Assembly (NCBI GenBank): GCA_002633025.1
Contig: NMRB01001629.1
Span: 99,721 to 163,720 of the forward strand
DNA from: Notospermus geniculatus
Taxonomy: Eukaryota > Nemertea > Pilidiophora > Heteronemertea > Lineidae
Direction: 5' to 3'
Length of the DNA stretch: 64,000 nucleotides
Shown here: one piece after another, positions 1 to 10,375 of the stretch
How positions within the stretch are numbered: position 1 is the first letter of the stretch
How the letters are laid out: every line of letters starts with the position of its first letter
Position numbers and translations under genes: made by a program
Notes under the pieces: model-generated
The model's input: only the letters and a program-made list of their open reading frames with translations
Told to the model about the DNA's origin: nothing
Databases searched by the model: none

Positions 1-334
1 GAATCAACGGTGCAGCGTTACTGTAACGCCATCTGATGGAAGTCAGCATAAACTGTTATCACAAGTATCGGCCATTGAGATAGGCCTACATGGCAAAGAT
101 TTAATCATACCTGGCTTATCCCGAGATTATGGAAGACCCTGTACAAGCTCTTGTGCAAGAATGAAACTGACTTTGTTTCAACATTGTAAAATTAAAATGC
201 CATAAATTATAAAATGAACGAGTCAATAAATTATCTCATAACCTAACAATCATGACAATGTTTGATATTAACCTTGTTGACAAAAATTCCACTATTATAA
301 AAAGTTGACAACCACTATAGAGGCTCCTAAGATA
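1..334. other. Non-coding flank, nothing recognised
   Basis: No convincing reading frame or repeat was seen. The last two bases (333-334, TA) are the left target-site duplication of the adjacent MITE. Confidence 0.5.
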
Positions 335-787
335 CATGAAATTCTCAGTTTATTGGTCTTGGATGGAAAGGGATCCCTAGTATTAATGGTAAAGAGGTAA
401 GATTAGTTTCATGTCAAGTTCTCGGCCAAGTGCACTTTGGATTGAAAAATGGGAGGGATCAACTGTAATAAACCCCTACTGACTGATCAATTTCCCAAAG
501 GCCAGTCAGGGGTAATTCTTGTTTGCCAAATGCACCACATGACGGAGTCCAAACCACCAAATGTGCATTTGGCAACAATGAATTACCCTGGCCAGCTTCT
601 GTGAAACTGATCAGTAGGGGCTGATTGCAATTGATCCCTCCCAAAATCATTCCAACGTGCACTTGGGAGAGAACCTGACATTGAACTGATATGACCTTTA
701 TACCATTCACACTACGCCTCCCTTTGTGGGCCCAGTTTTTGGACTTAGAAAATTTCCATCCAAGGCCAATAAAATGAGAATTTCTTG
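335..787. mobile_element. Foldback MITE, family A copy 1 (TA target site)
   Basis: The two ends are inverted copies of each other. The left end starts CATGAAATTCTCAGTTTATT and the reverse complement of the right end starts CAAGAAATTCTCATTTTATT. The element is flanked by TA on both sides (333-334 and 788-789). A TA duplication with long inverted arms fits a non-autonomous Tc1/mariner-type element, which is inference. A second copy with the same architecture lies at 27272-27714. The short ORF inside it is only a translation of the arms. Confidence 0.85.
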
Positions 788-802
788 TATGTACTATTGA
801 AT

Positions 803-1045
803 GAGTTGGAAAGTATCACATCACTCAACAAGGTTGGAAAGGCTTATTGCATCTCAACATGAACCAGCTGACAACAATGCCAATATACAAAACTGACCAA
901 TATACAAAGTTGGAAAATATCACAGTATTCAACAAGGTTTGAATTAACCTTATTGCAAGTCAACTAACATGAGGCGGCTGACAAAAAATGCCAATATTAA
1001 CAATGGACGAGTTGGAAATTATCACAGCACTCAACAAATCAGCCT
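803..1045. repeat. Degenerate ~105-bp tandem repeat at gene 3' end
   Basis: Units beginning GAGTTGGAAAGTATCACA recur at about 803, 910 and 1009, sharing the inner motifs CTCAACAAGG, GCTGACAA and AATGCCAATAT. The third partial unit runs up to the stop codon region of the YqaJ gene. Confidence 0.6.
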
Positions 1046-3644
1046 TACTCCTTGGCTTTTTTTTCCAGAAGTTTACAGTGCGTGCACAACCATCTTTTTG
1101 GCAGTCGTTTAAGCCCAAGGCATTCAAGATGAAAATATTTAACAGTGCACGATTGAGATTCACATTCAACTGGTGTTTTGTTCTCGTCCTGTTCTTTACA
1201 ATAGCATATTTTCAAAGCGTTGGTTTCCACAGACTTCATGACTTTAGATCTAGAGAAAAACTTCCCTACAAGTTCTGGCAATATGCATCCCTTGAAGAAT
1301 TTGGTCACAGACACAACAGCATTTTCAATGAAATGTACATCAGGATGAATCCTTTCAATGTAAAGATTCTTTTCAGTCCACACAACAAAGTCACAGAAAG
1401 GTTTAGCAGAAGCATATAGCTGACATTGAACTTGGTAATAATATGAATGATCTCTTTTGAGCATGAATTGGCCATCTACTTGCTGAATACAGAATGAGCG
1501 GTCGGAAGTTGCAGATCATCTCGCTTACAGTATGGACACTTTATTTCAACAATCCATGTTCCGCAACAGTCACATGACATAACCCCATCTGGTGTGGCAC
1601 CGATGAAAGATGTCTTTGGATGGATGAAGAGACCAGCATCAGTAACTTTCACATTGGTGTGTGTTGTGGCAAGCATCTGAACATACGTCCTTCTTGCAAC
1701 ATTCTCGTGATCACATCCCCATCTGAAAATGATAAAGGAAACTGAGTGAATGAGAACACTGCAAATTCAGGATGTTGCTACACATGGTTAAAATGGTACA
1801 GGATAAGTGATTGCAGATGTCTAAAGCAAGAGGAAAGTTTTGGTTATTGGGACGCCTTACCTTGTGGCCTTGTTAGTGAAGGCATGGCTGCGAGGGTAGC
1901 AAATGCGATTGATGAGAGACTTGGAAGGATTATCAGGATTCGTCCTTGCTGCTGCCTTTAACAAGGATGCTGTGATGCGGCCAGCTCTAAACGAAAACCA
2001 TGATGCACATTTCGTTTGACCTCGCGTCTCTAACTCTACATTCCGTATCTGAAAAGAAGCAGAAAATTATGCCAATTTACATGTAGCTATAATAAGTTGC
2101 CTGTTGCTGCAGCTAGACCTTATTGTTAGCTTCAGAGTGGCTGTAGCATAAATAAATAAACTTAGGCCTACATCCATGGATACTCACCTGTGTGTCACTG
2201 ATGCTTAAAGTCTCATAGATGCGTTCACAATCATTGATCAACTCCTCCCAAGGTGCCTGCGATAAGCTGTCATCATACAGACTGGAAAGTGGCTGTGGCA
2301 TATCAAGTAAGACTGGCTTAGGGATGTACGAGTTATTGAATCCTCGAAGAACAGACAGTACGGTGCAGCGCTGCCCTGTCGTGTGTAGCTTTTCGTAAAA
2401 GTCATTGGCTTCAGCAACAGTAGGTTTAGTAAGTCCTGGAAGCCTCTGGGATGGACCACTTGGCTGACTATGCTGTTGATTACATGAACTGGCACTTGTA
2501 CTCACTGAGACATCCATCTCGTTCCTTTTTCTTTTTGAACTGGAGAAGTCAATGTTAACTGCTTCGGCATCCACGTTCATGCCTGCACCACACGGTTCCA
2601 GCCAAGCACATGGCTTGGACGTACAGGAGGTGGACTTCAAACGCTTAACAGCTGCTTCAAGTGCAAAGCATACTGCAGCCACATGGGAGCAACACTCATC
2701 CAAACCTGCCATGCAAGTGCAATGTGCTGAGGATATCACACCATCTTCTTGGACAACCACCCAGGGTCGCAAAGGGGAGTCCGACAACCGTTGGGAATGA
2801 CTGACCTGCAAGAAATAAAATTTTATACATAGGACCTATCCATACACAGCCTGCAAAACTGCTGTGTGGTGGTGGTGAGGTGGGCCCCTCCACTCAGCAT
2901 TAAGCAGGAGGTTCATTCATCAGGTTGTGTTGTCCACAGCTTTGACCATCGTGTGACTTTTAAAAACAATAGACCTAGGCCAAACTGTTTGGGCCAAAGC
3001 CTACGTTGGTTAGGTTCAGGTTAATCATGTAGGCCCCTCTGGGCTAGGCCTTTGCATACCGCTACTGTTAGTAGGGTAGGCCTACTAGCCTAGGCCTACA
3101 TTGACTACATGTAGACCTACGCTAGGCCTAGGCCTACATATCCATAGGCCCTAGCCTATGCTTGGATGATCTACCGGTAGGCTAGCCTAGCCTTTAAGCC
3201 TACTACTAACACTGCCCTAACGTTACGACTAGGCCTAGGTATAGGCAGGGTTCACATGGTTCAGGGAGGGCAGGAATGAGCATGAGGAAAAGCCTGATAA
3301 AAGCTTTAAAAACCCACCTTTGCCAAAAATAAGAATGCTTTCTTGGCTTTTATTTCGAAGCACTGAACTTCCCTGACCCATCCTGCAACAAAGTACTGAT
3401 ATGCCTCGAGACTTTTGTACGCCTTCAACGTGGAACGTGTGTACACCGACGATCTGTCAATGAAGTAGCTGTACAAATCCGGCCATTCAAAATCTGGCAG
3501 TCTGGTCATTTGCAGCAGACCAGTAAACATCCCCTTCGGCAGCACATACGGATCATCAATACCAGCATCCTGGATTTTCTCGACATAACGTGCTTTGCAT
3601 TTTTGATTTAATCCTTGGATACTTTCGGAAAGCACGGCAGACAT
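1045..3644 (-). CDS. SWIM zinc-finger / YqaJ exonuclease / PHD-finger protein, four exons, one frameshift
   Basis: Exons on the minus strand are 3644-3318, 2805-2188, 2048-1861 and 1722-1045. The junctions use GT/AG and keep phase (0, 0, 2). Exon 1 starts at ATG 3644 and carries the family hallmark LKAYKSLEAYQYFVAGWV. Exon 2 holds a SWIM zinc finger (AHCTCMAG, then ECCSHVAAV). Exon 3 gives WFSFRAGRITAS, and exon 4 gives GATPDG followed by VEIKCP, the D and ExK metal-binding signature of YqaJ/lambda-exonuclease nucleases. The C-terminus is a PHD finger (CYCKEQ, CESQSC, YFHLEC, WLCTHC). At about 1480-1490 the frame slips by one base before YYYQVQCQL, so this copy is either a pseudogene or carries a sequencing error. 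Such SWIM-YqaJ genes are multicopy in marine invertebrates and may be transposon-linked. The biological role is unknown. Confidence 0.85.
2930..3250. repeat. AGGCCTA-rich low-complexity tract
   Basis: This tract lies in intron 1 of the YqaJ gene. It is dense in TAGGCCTA and CCTACATGTAG words, a texture typical of several marine invertebrate genomes. A similar stretch occurs at about 60600-60780. Confidence 0.6.
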
Positions 3645-3784
3645 AGTAAATCGACGCTAAAGTTGACTAGAAATACACTGCCCATCATGTACAATGGCGT
3701 ACATCACACCGGCGTCCTTGACCGGCAATATGGCGGCGTAAACAAAATCACGTGACTTCGTGACGTCACGACTCGAGGTCTATA

Positions 3785-4005
3785 TGGCCGCCAGATGGCG
3801 TAACCCGAAAATCATCAAATGTGCTATAACTCAGGAACGACTTGACCCAGAGCGCTCATATGTGCTATGTGGCTCACCCTAGATGACCTTTATGTGCATG
3901 TGAAGTTTTGGCCCGATCAGATATCCAATATGGCCGCCAGGTAGCATAACCCAAAAATTAGTGAAGTTATGCAACTTGGGAATGACTTGACCCAGATTCC
4001 TCATA
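3785..4005. repeat. Direct repeat of ~76 bp, 146 bp apart
   Basis: ATGGCCGCCAGATGGCGTAA at about 3785 and ATGGCCGCCAGGTAGCATAA at about 3931 each lead into a matching stretch ending CTTGACCCAGA. It lies just upstream of the YqaJ gene start; its function is unknown. Confidence 0.6.
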
Positions 4006-4018
4006 ACTGACATATGTA

Positions 4019-4986
4019 CACTCATGGCCAAAAGTAAATGGACAGCAGTTTATCTTGAATATCTCCAAACCAATGGGCTGAAGACAATTGAATCCGACAT
4101 ATGTAGTGGTAAATTTTCCTGGCTATCTAATGGTATCAGCGTCGAAAAAATCCGATGAAAACCGCATTGGACAGAAGGAATTTTGTAAAGGCATGTTTTT
4201 TGCTACTTTTTTATTTGCATGATTTCATTGACACCTTTTTATATCACTGTGTTCTACTCATCGAGGCCTTTCATAAAATATCCTAAAATTTCAAATATTC
4301 CGTGTAGAAATGTGATTTGGGGGCACTTTTATCCAAATATTTTTGGCCACGCGTGCAACACCTTTGACACAGGCCTCTGCACTGTTGTGAGTTGTGGTGG
4401 TGAATGAAAACTAAGTATTGTCATTTCTCGTTCACAATGAATAAAGAAACCCAGTTGTGGCATAAGGTTGCGTTTGTCATGCATGGTCAATTTCCATAAC
4501 AGGCTGCGTCAATTCAGTGGATTCCTGGTAGTTGACCAATTCACAGCCTGTTGGCACCCCGTCAATCCCACAAACTATTCAATAGCCATTGATTTTTATC
4601 CACCGGCATGACCATTGGGGTTCAAGGGGCTCTGTCAAAGGTGTTGCAAGCATGGCCAACATAATTTTGATAAAAGTGCCCCAAAATCACATTTCTACAC
4701 GGAATATTTGAAGTTTCAGGATACATTATGAAAGGCCTCCATGAGTAGAACACAGTGATATAAAAATTTTGAATGAAATCCTGCAAATAAAGAAGTAGCA
4801 AAAAACATACCTTTACAAAATTCCTTCTGTCAAATGCGGTTTTCAGCAGATTTTTTTGACGTTGATACCATTAGATAGCCAGGAAAATTTACTACTACAT
4901 ATGTCGGATTCAATTTTCTCCACCCCATTGGTTTGGAGATATTCAAGATAGATAAACTGCTGTCCATTTACTTTTGGCCATGAGTG
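4019..4986. mobile_element. Tc1/mariner-type foldback MITE, family B copy 1
   Basis: Ends are CACTCATGGCCAAAAGTAAA and its inverted copy, flanked by TA at 4017-4018 and 4987-4988. The arms are about 400 bp each and near-complementary. GGCCAAAAGT termini with a TA target site are typical of Tc1/mariner elements. No transposase ORF is present. A second, rearranged copy occupies 22689-23793. Confidence 0.85.
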
Positions 4987-4989
4987 TAC

Positions 4990-6330
4990 CTCTCTGTCTC
5001 ATTGCACTATTATGTCCAAACGGGTGAGCACATGGTCCATGGACCATTTCATTACAGATAAGGGATATATAAGAAAGTCTTTGAGAAGGGGCTAAAACTC
5101 CATTTTCAAATACCAATGCGTACATTTGGTCTAAGAGGGGACTTATTTGACTGAAAACGGTAAAATAGCATTCTTCTGTCAGACCATCGGAATCTGGAGA
5201 TTTATTATTATGCATAGATTTCAAGGCTGCGTTAATTTCTTCATTTGTAATAGGACCTTCACAGACATCAGCTTGATCAGGGGTTAAAATAGGGAGGTCT
5301 GATAAAAAAATTCTTCCATCAAAATTATCATCAATTCCTGCATCGGTGAATAAATCAATATAAAACTGTCGGAAGGCATCTATAACTAAGTCATTGTCAT
5401 AAAGATCTTTTCTGTCCTTAACTAAGTGTTTTTAATAGCTTTCTTGTTATTTCGGTACTGTTGTCAAATCACAAAAAAATTCAGACAGTTTCTCTGAGAA
5501 GTCCAAAAAATTACATTTCGAGCAAATAAACGCCCCTTTAAACTGATTACAATTCCGGAATCTGTGTACCGATAGCGTTAATTTGATGGACATAATCGCT
5601 GGCCTAAGAAGAGGGTAACCGATGCAAATCGGAATAAATACTTTTTCCTTAGGGATTGACGATAGTTTGAGTGACATTTCTCCTTTTCTTACAAAAATCA
5701 ATGATGAACAATTTTATATCCATTTTAAAGAGTCCCAACCACTGAGTGTTAAAATGAAACCAGACATTCTCTTTTGCCAAAAAAACAGTAAACGCTTGAA
5801 TGAAAGCTGGATCTTTTCAGACAGAATTATTCAATTTCCAATAAATTGGTCCAGGGGGAATAGGGCCAGTCAAGATCTGTGACGGCACGGGATGTAGGGC
5901 AAACTGAGGCGCTTTGGACGCACTGAATTAAATAAAGACTTGGAAACGCAATACCGATCCAGCCTGCTGTGAATGCCATGTGACAGAAATAGTACAGGGA
6001 TAGAATTCCTGGTACGGGTCAACAAGATTAAAATCTTTTCAGATGGCCAAGCATTCTTTGGAACTAGGCAAGGACCTTTGAGGGTTCCCACAAAGCATAT
6101 CCACAGAAACATTTAATACACAATTCCAATCCCCGCCCAATATGCTTTTATGACGACACCCCAAGTACAAATATAAGGAATAAAGGAATTCAATTCTTTG
6201 TTTATGGTCTACTGGCGCATAGATACTGATGAGACGTAACTGTTGACGTAACTGTCAACGGCAGTATCTAAATAAATGAGACGACTGTCAATGCCAATAT
6301 GGATTTTTTCAATCGTAAAAAATGTCAGTA
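4990..6330 (-). mobile_element. Decayed L1/Tx1-like LINE ORF2 fragment
   Basis: Minus-strand frames give the reverse-transcriptase start motif NNKSPDSDGLTEECY (about 5160-5210) and an endonuclease C-terminal motif SRLDRYCVSKSL (about 5920-5960). They are separated by frameshifts and stops. The segment around 6120-6290 aligns by eye with the endonuclease region of the LINE at 37560-37740. The copy abuts MITE B1 and is dead. Confidence 0.7.
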
Positions 6331-6439
6331 AATAATAAAATGGCTGTATACCTGTGCTCTTGTGAGAAGAAAATGACCAAAAAGCTTAGCACCGAAATAA
6401 ATGTTCAATTTGTTTAGCAGACGAGTATGGCAGGCCAGA

Positions 6440-6730
6440 GTGGACACAATTCGTATTTTATATCCTTATAAATTGTTATTTTGTGTGGATATATACTCGT
6501 ATTTTATGTCCATACTTAGTATATATTCCGACCAATCAGAATGACTTTCTTTATATGCACAACAATTCATTTTATACACAGATAAAATCGATTTTATATA
6601 CAGATAAAATCGATTTTATATACATGTAAATTCAATTGTATCTACACATAAATTAAACTGGGCGAATTTATATACAAATAAGTTCCGATTTCATATTGAC
6701 ATAAAATCAGCAAATCAGAAGAGCGCTTTA
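6440..6730. repeat. AT-rich palindromic short repeats
   Basis: Motifs of the type TTTATATACAGATAAAATCG occur two or three times in tandem at about 6560-6640, with diverged versions on both sides. The unit is itself partly palindromic (AAAATCGATTTT). Confidence 0.55.
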
Positions 6731-8934
6731 TATGTGTATATATATTACTAACGTATTGATAATTCGCACTTCCGTATTAGATTTGCTCACTCATGTCTTT
6801 AAGCCTGTGTAGGTAATCGCCCATCTTGATTGTTCGCTGATTCCAGGCACAATCAGGACGCCTTAACAGCTATAGGAAGGTCCGGACCAACCTTCGGAAT
6901 AAAGGAGATCTTCAGCTAAATTAAGGAGTTCCTTTTCCCAAAGGAGCATTCTAAAATCAGTGGCACCTTCAGCTTGAGGTCAGATATACTCTCCGACTTA
7001 TATGCAAACATTTTTACGCTCAACTTCGGCAGACCACGGGGCCGCAGAAGTCGAGCGTTCGGTAATGTTCGTAATGTGCACTAAGCTTCCTACCTTGAAA
7101 CACCCATTACACCCTGCGCATACCAACTACGTCATCATTCACAAGCCTGATAACCAGATTTGTACAGCATTGCTTAGTGCATTTGTGTTGCAAAATTCAA
7201 GTAAAAGCATTTGTTAGTCTTTATTCATATGACCCATTGTCTAAATTTGTGCTTGATCGGGCCTTAGATACTTATCTGCGTCATCCGTTCGTCTAGATGT
7301 GTTTCGAATATAATATCATTTAGATTGTACAAGGTAAATTCCCCTGGTTGAACCACAAAATGACCAAATCTTAGCCGAAGCGAGGGCACGCATGATTTTT
7401 ACAAAAAACTGCAAACACACGTGCTTTTATTACTAATAATAGTCACAATTTTGTGACATCACTTCCTGCTACTTCGGGCGACCAATCATATGCCGGAATT
7501 CAGATATGAGACCAGGGGTTGGTAAGCGTCAACCCAGAGCCCAGGAGCACACCAAGCCCTGGGTCCGAGGTCGTATTAAACTGAAATCCTTCTTTTGCCT
7601 TTTTCTCAAAATGGCGTTTGATATTGAGGACCAACTGTCTTGGCGCCCCAATTGAATGCAAACAAGCACGTGCTTTAAGCACAGGTACGTTTACAGAGGT
7701 CAGTAAGTAGAGTATTCTGGTTTAATTTGCGTAAAGTGGGTATACATGTACAATGGGCAAATGTATAGTAGGCTGTAGGCTATACATTAATGTCGGTCTA
7801 TATAACCAAGTTGAATTCTATTTTTACCGTAATTATGCGTAGCACATTGCACTGATAATTGCACGGTAATTGTAACTCATGGTACAATTTTGAATGAGGG
7901 ATTTGAAGCTGGTGAATTAAATTGTCCTTTACATGATTTGGGACCTGTCAGACATAAATAGACCGAAACTCTATGTTGCAACATCCATGGATGTTGTTAG
8001 GTAGTTGGAATCTGTGTGGCTTGTGGCCCTGTAATTATGTTGACAATATTTCTTATTAGAATATGTCTTGTAAGATTATTTGGAAGCAAGGCATTGTTAC
8101 AACAGAAGGCGCGCCTACCTCGCACCAATCTGTTATGCCGTGCTCAGAGGATTGTGGGTATAAATCAAGGTGGCATCCGGTGATTGACAGCGAACTACTT
8201 TCTTGGCTGATCATATGATCCCTCGATCTCTGTAGTTTCTATGATCGAAATACAAAAACAATAGGAAGCAAGGTTAGTGAAGAAGGCGAGTCAAGAGGCG
8301 TTTTTTTTTAATTTTCGATATTGGCTGTGTACATGTATTTATCGTTGAAGCCTTTACTCAAGACTTGTACAGATTGATAGGCTAGTTATAAATGGGCTAG
8401 TTATAAATAGTGGGCCTGTGAAGGTAACTTGGAGGATGGGTCCTGGTTTCCTTTTAACCTTTAATTCGACGTGCTTGCACTTGCGAGTCGCGGTCGGAAT
8501 GGATCGGTCGTGTTGGAATAGATGGGCGTCATTTACTCGTTCGTCGGCTGAGAGGGTGGTGAGTTTGTATTTGCTTGTGTTTTTAGGGCTACTTTGCTGT
8601 CGGCAAGGATCTGGAAGAAAGTAAAGACATCGGGTGTTGAATATGTAGGAAATGAAGTTGATTTATGATGGACTGTGTGAAAAATATGCTATAGTATTAT
8701 TTTGTACATGATCGTGGGAGAGTAAATTGAATTCGGTATGGTGGACATGTTTTGGTTATCCAAGGAACCTTTGTTGTTAGGGGCAATTGACCATTTTTAG
8801 AGGTTGGATTACAGACCTTTGAGCCCGTATTGTGGAATCGAGGACAGTTGTTCTTCACAGTGGGACATGATGTGGTTATAAATGATTTGTGCAAATCAAT
8901 TTGCTGAATATGTGTGAAATATGATGAAACATTT
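6731..8934. other. No gene assigned; one possible minus-strand exon near 8420-8610
   Basis: Most of this stretch shows only short random frames. On the minus strand, about 8610 to 8430 follows a good acceptor (TTTCTTCCAG) and stays open through residues such as KYKLTTLSADERVNDAHLF and KCKHVELKVKRKPGP. It could be an exon of the OB-fold gene remnants further right, but no domain could be recognised. Confidence 0.3.
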
Positions 8935-9328
8935 GGCCATATTCATAAAGGGTGTTTAGCCTAATCAGCGTACAAATTCTGCATTGCACAGGTTAAAGAC
9001 CAGAAAACTATTGTCTGATGTCTGTATGGTGCCTCATCTGAGGCGTTTACCCGCAGGATAATCACACGCGTCTAACTATCCTCCGTCTAAGTCCAAGAGT
9101 ACAAAGGAAATTTTGAACGATCAGGCAGGCTTGTCTAGAATTTGTACACCACTTTCTTTTGCCCTCCCACACTGAGACGCACGAAAGTTAGACGCATGTG
9201 AACATCTTGTGGGTACATGCCAGAGATCAAGCAGCATACAGAAGGGAGAACAATATTTTCTAGGCCGTTAACCTGTGTATGCAGAATTTGTACGCTGATT
9301 AGGCTAAACACCCTTTATGAATATGGCC
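8935..9328. mobile_element. MITE with ~60-bp inverted termini
   Basis: The left end GGCCATATTCATAAAGGGTG and the right end form an almost perfect inverted repeat of about 60 bp. That repeat includes GTTTAGCCTAATCAGCGTAC and AAATTCTGCAT. No transposase is present and the target-site duplication is not clear. Confidence 0.8.
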
Positions 9329-9363
9329 CATTGTTTCCAGGTGTGTGGTGTTTATATACATAC

Positions 9364-9540
9364 TTGTGTTATTTCCTTGTCCTTGACAACTGCTGTGACT
9401 GAGGTCATGGTTTGGATGTCGTTGACCGAGAGTGACGGAAGTATTTTGTAGACCGTTGCAGTGTTGTCATTGTTCGGTATCGCCAGGAGTTCATCGATTG
9501 ATTTGGAGATGATCTTCATGTGGATCGTTTCGGGTATAAT
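9364..9540 (-). pseudogene. Isolated exon, possibly of an OB-fold gene paralogue
   Basis: A 59-codon, phase-0 open exon is framed by an acceptor (CATTTACAG before 9540) and a donor (CAA then GTATGT after 9364). It contains SLSVNDIQTMTSVTAVVKDK, whose strand pattern resembles the start of the OB fold in the gene at 10262-11807 (MDQGQRMSVEGTVKK). A MITE sits directly downstream in the presumed intron. Neighbouring exons could not be linked with certainty. Confidence 0.45.
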
Positions 9541-9878
9541 CTGTAAATGAGAAATGACAAGTTGTAAGCGTGAGAAGAAGCGGTCAATGGCGAAATGGGA
9601 AAGCCGGGAATATTGGACAGGACAGGAGGAAAGAAGGAAATGGTAATCAGGCTCGGCTGGAAAAGGTTACAGTGAAAGCGAAATGAAATGGGAATTTGAT
9701 GTTTTACAGAGTATCTGTATGCGTTGAGGTAATAGTGAGTCGCACTTTGCCGACTCTGAACCCGGTATCAACTAGGAGAATTAATTGAAATCCGCTGTGG
9801 ACATCCTTGATGAGGACGATTTCATAAATGTTTTAAACCGTAAAATGGCGTAACTTTGTGGCAGAATAATTGTGACCT

Positions 9879-10027
9879 CCCAGGAAGAAATGAACTACGA
9901 ACTACTATGAACGCTTGCCAAATAACTGTGAAGTTCATAGTTTTACCATGAAATTTATAGTAAAACTATGAACTTCACAGTTATATGGTAAGAGTTCATA
10001 GTAGTTCGTAGTTCATTTTTTCCTGGG
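9879..10027. mobile_element. 149-bp near-perfect palindromic MITE
   Basis: The element runs CCCAGGAAGAAATGAACTAC to its inverted copy ending TTCCTGGG. Almost every base of one arm pairs with the other, with a central turn around 9950. It lies between OB-fold gene remnants. Confidence 0.8.
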
Positions 10028-10180
10028 CTGTACTTGGAAGTGCACATAAATCGCAAATATTATAGTGGTGTTCAAGGCCGAACGACTCGGGATTATTCAT
10101 TTTATCCGCAGCGCCGATTTATATTAGGTCAAATTTGTTTGCTTTCAATTTATGGTGTTTGAAGCATTGAAAACATTTGT

Positions 10181-10375
10181 GACCCGGCACGACAAAATGA
10201 GTCGGAATGCGCACATAAGAAGACCCAACATGTCCAAGGTGACACCAACGGTTCGCTGATTTCAGGATTGTCTGCCCATTGTGAAATTTGACTTGGTCGA
10301 TTTCTGTGGTTGCTGTCTGGTTCCACCTTCGGTCTTCTTCTGTGCGACTGCCGACTCATTTTGCTGTGCCGGGTC
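10181..10375. repeat. Inverted repeat in the last exon of the OB-fold gene
   Basis: TGTGACCCGGCAC plus AAAATGAGTCGG at about 10181-10215 recurs inverted at about 10345-10375, the latter being coding sequence of the adjacent exon. A direct repeat of the exon end (GATTTCAGGATTGTCTGCCC) also sits at 10258 and 10549. Local duplication and inversion of the terminal exon is the simplest reading. Confidence 0.6.
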
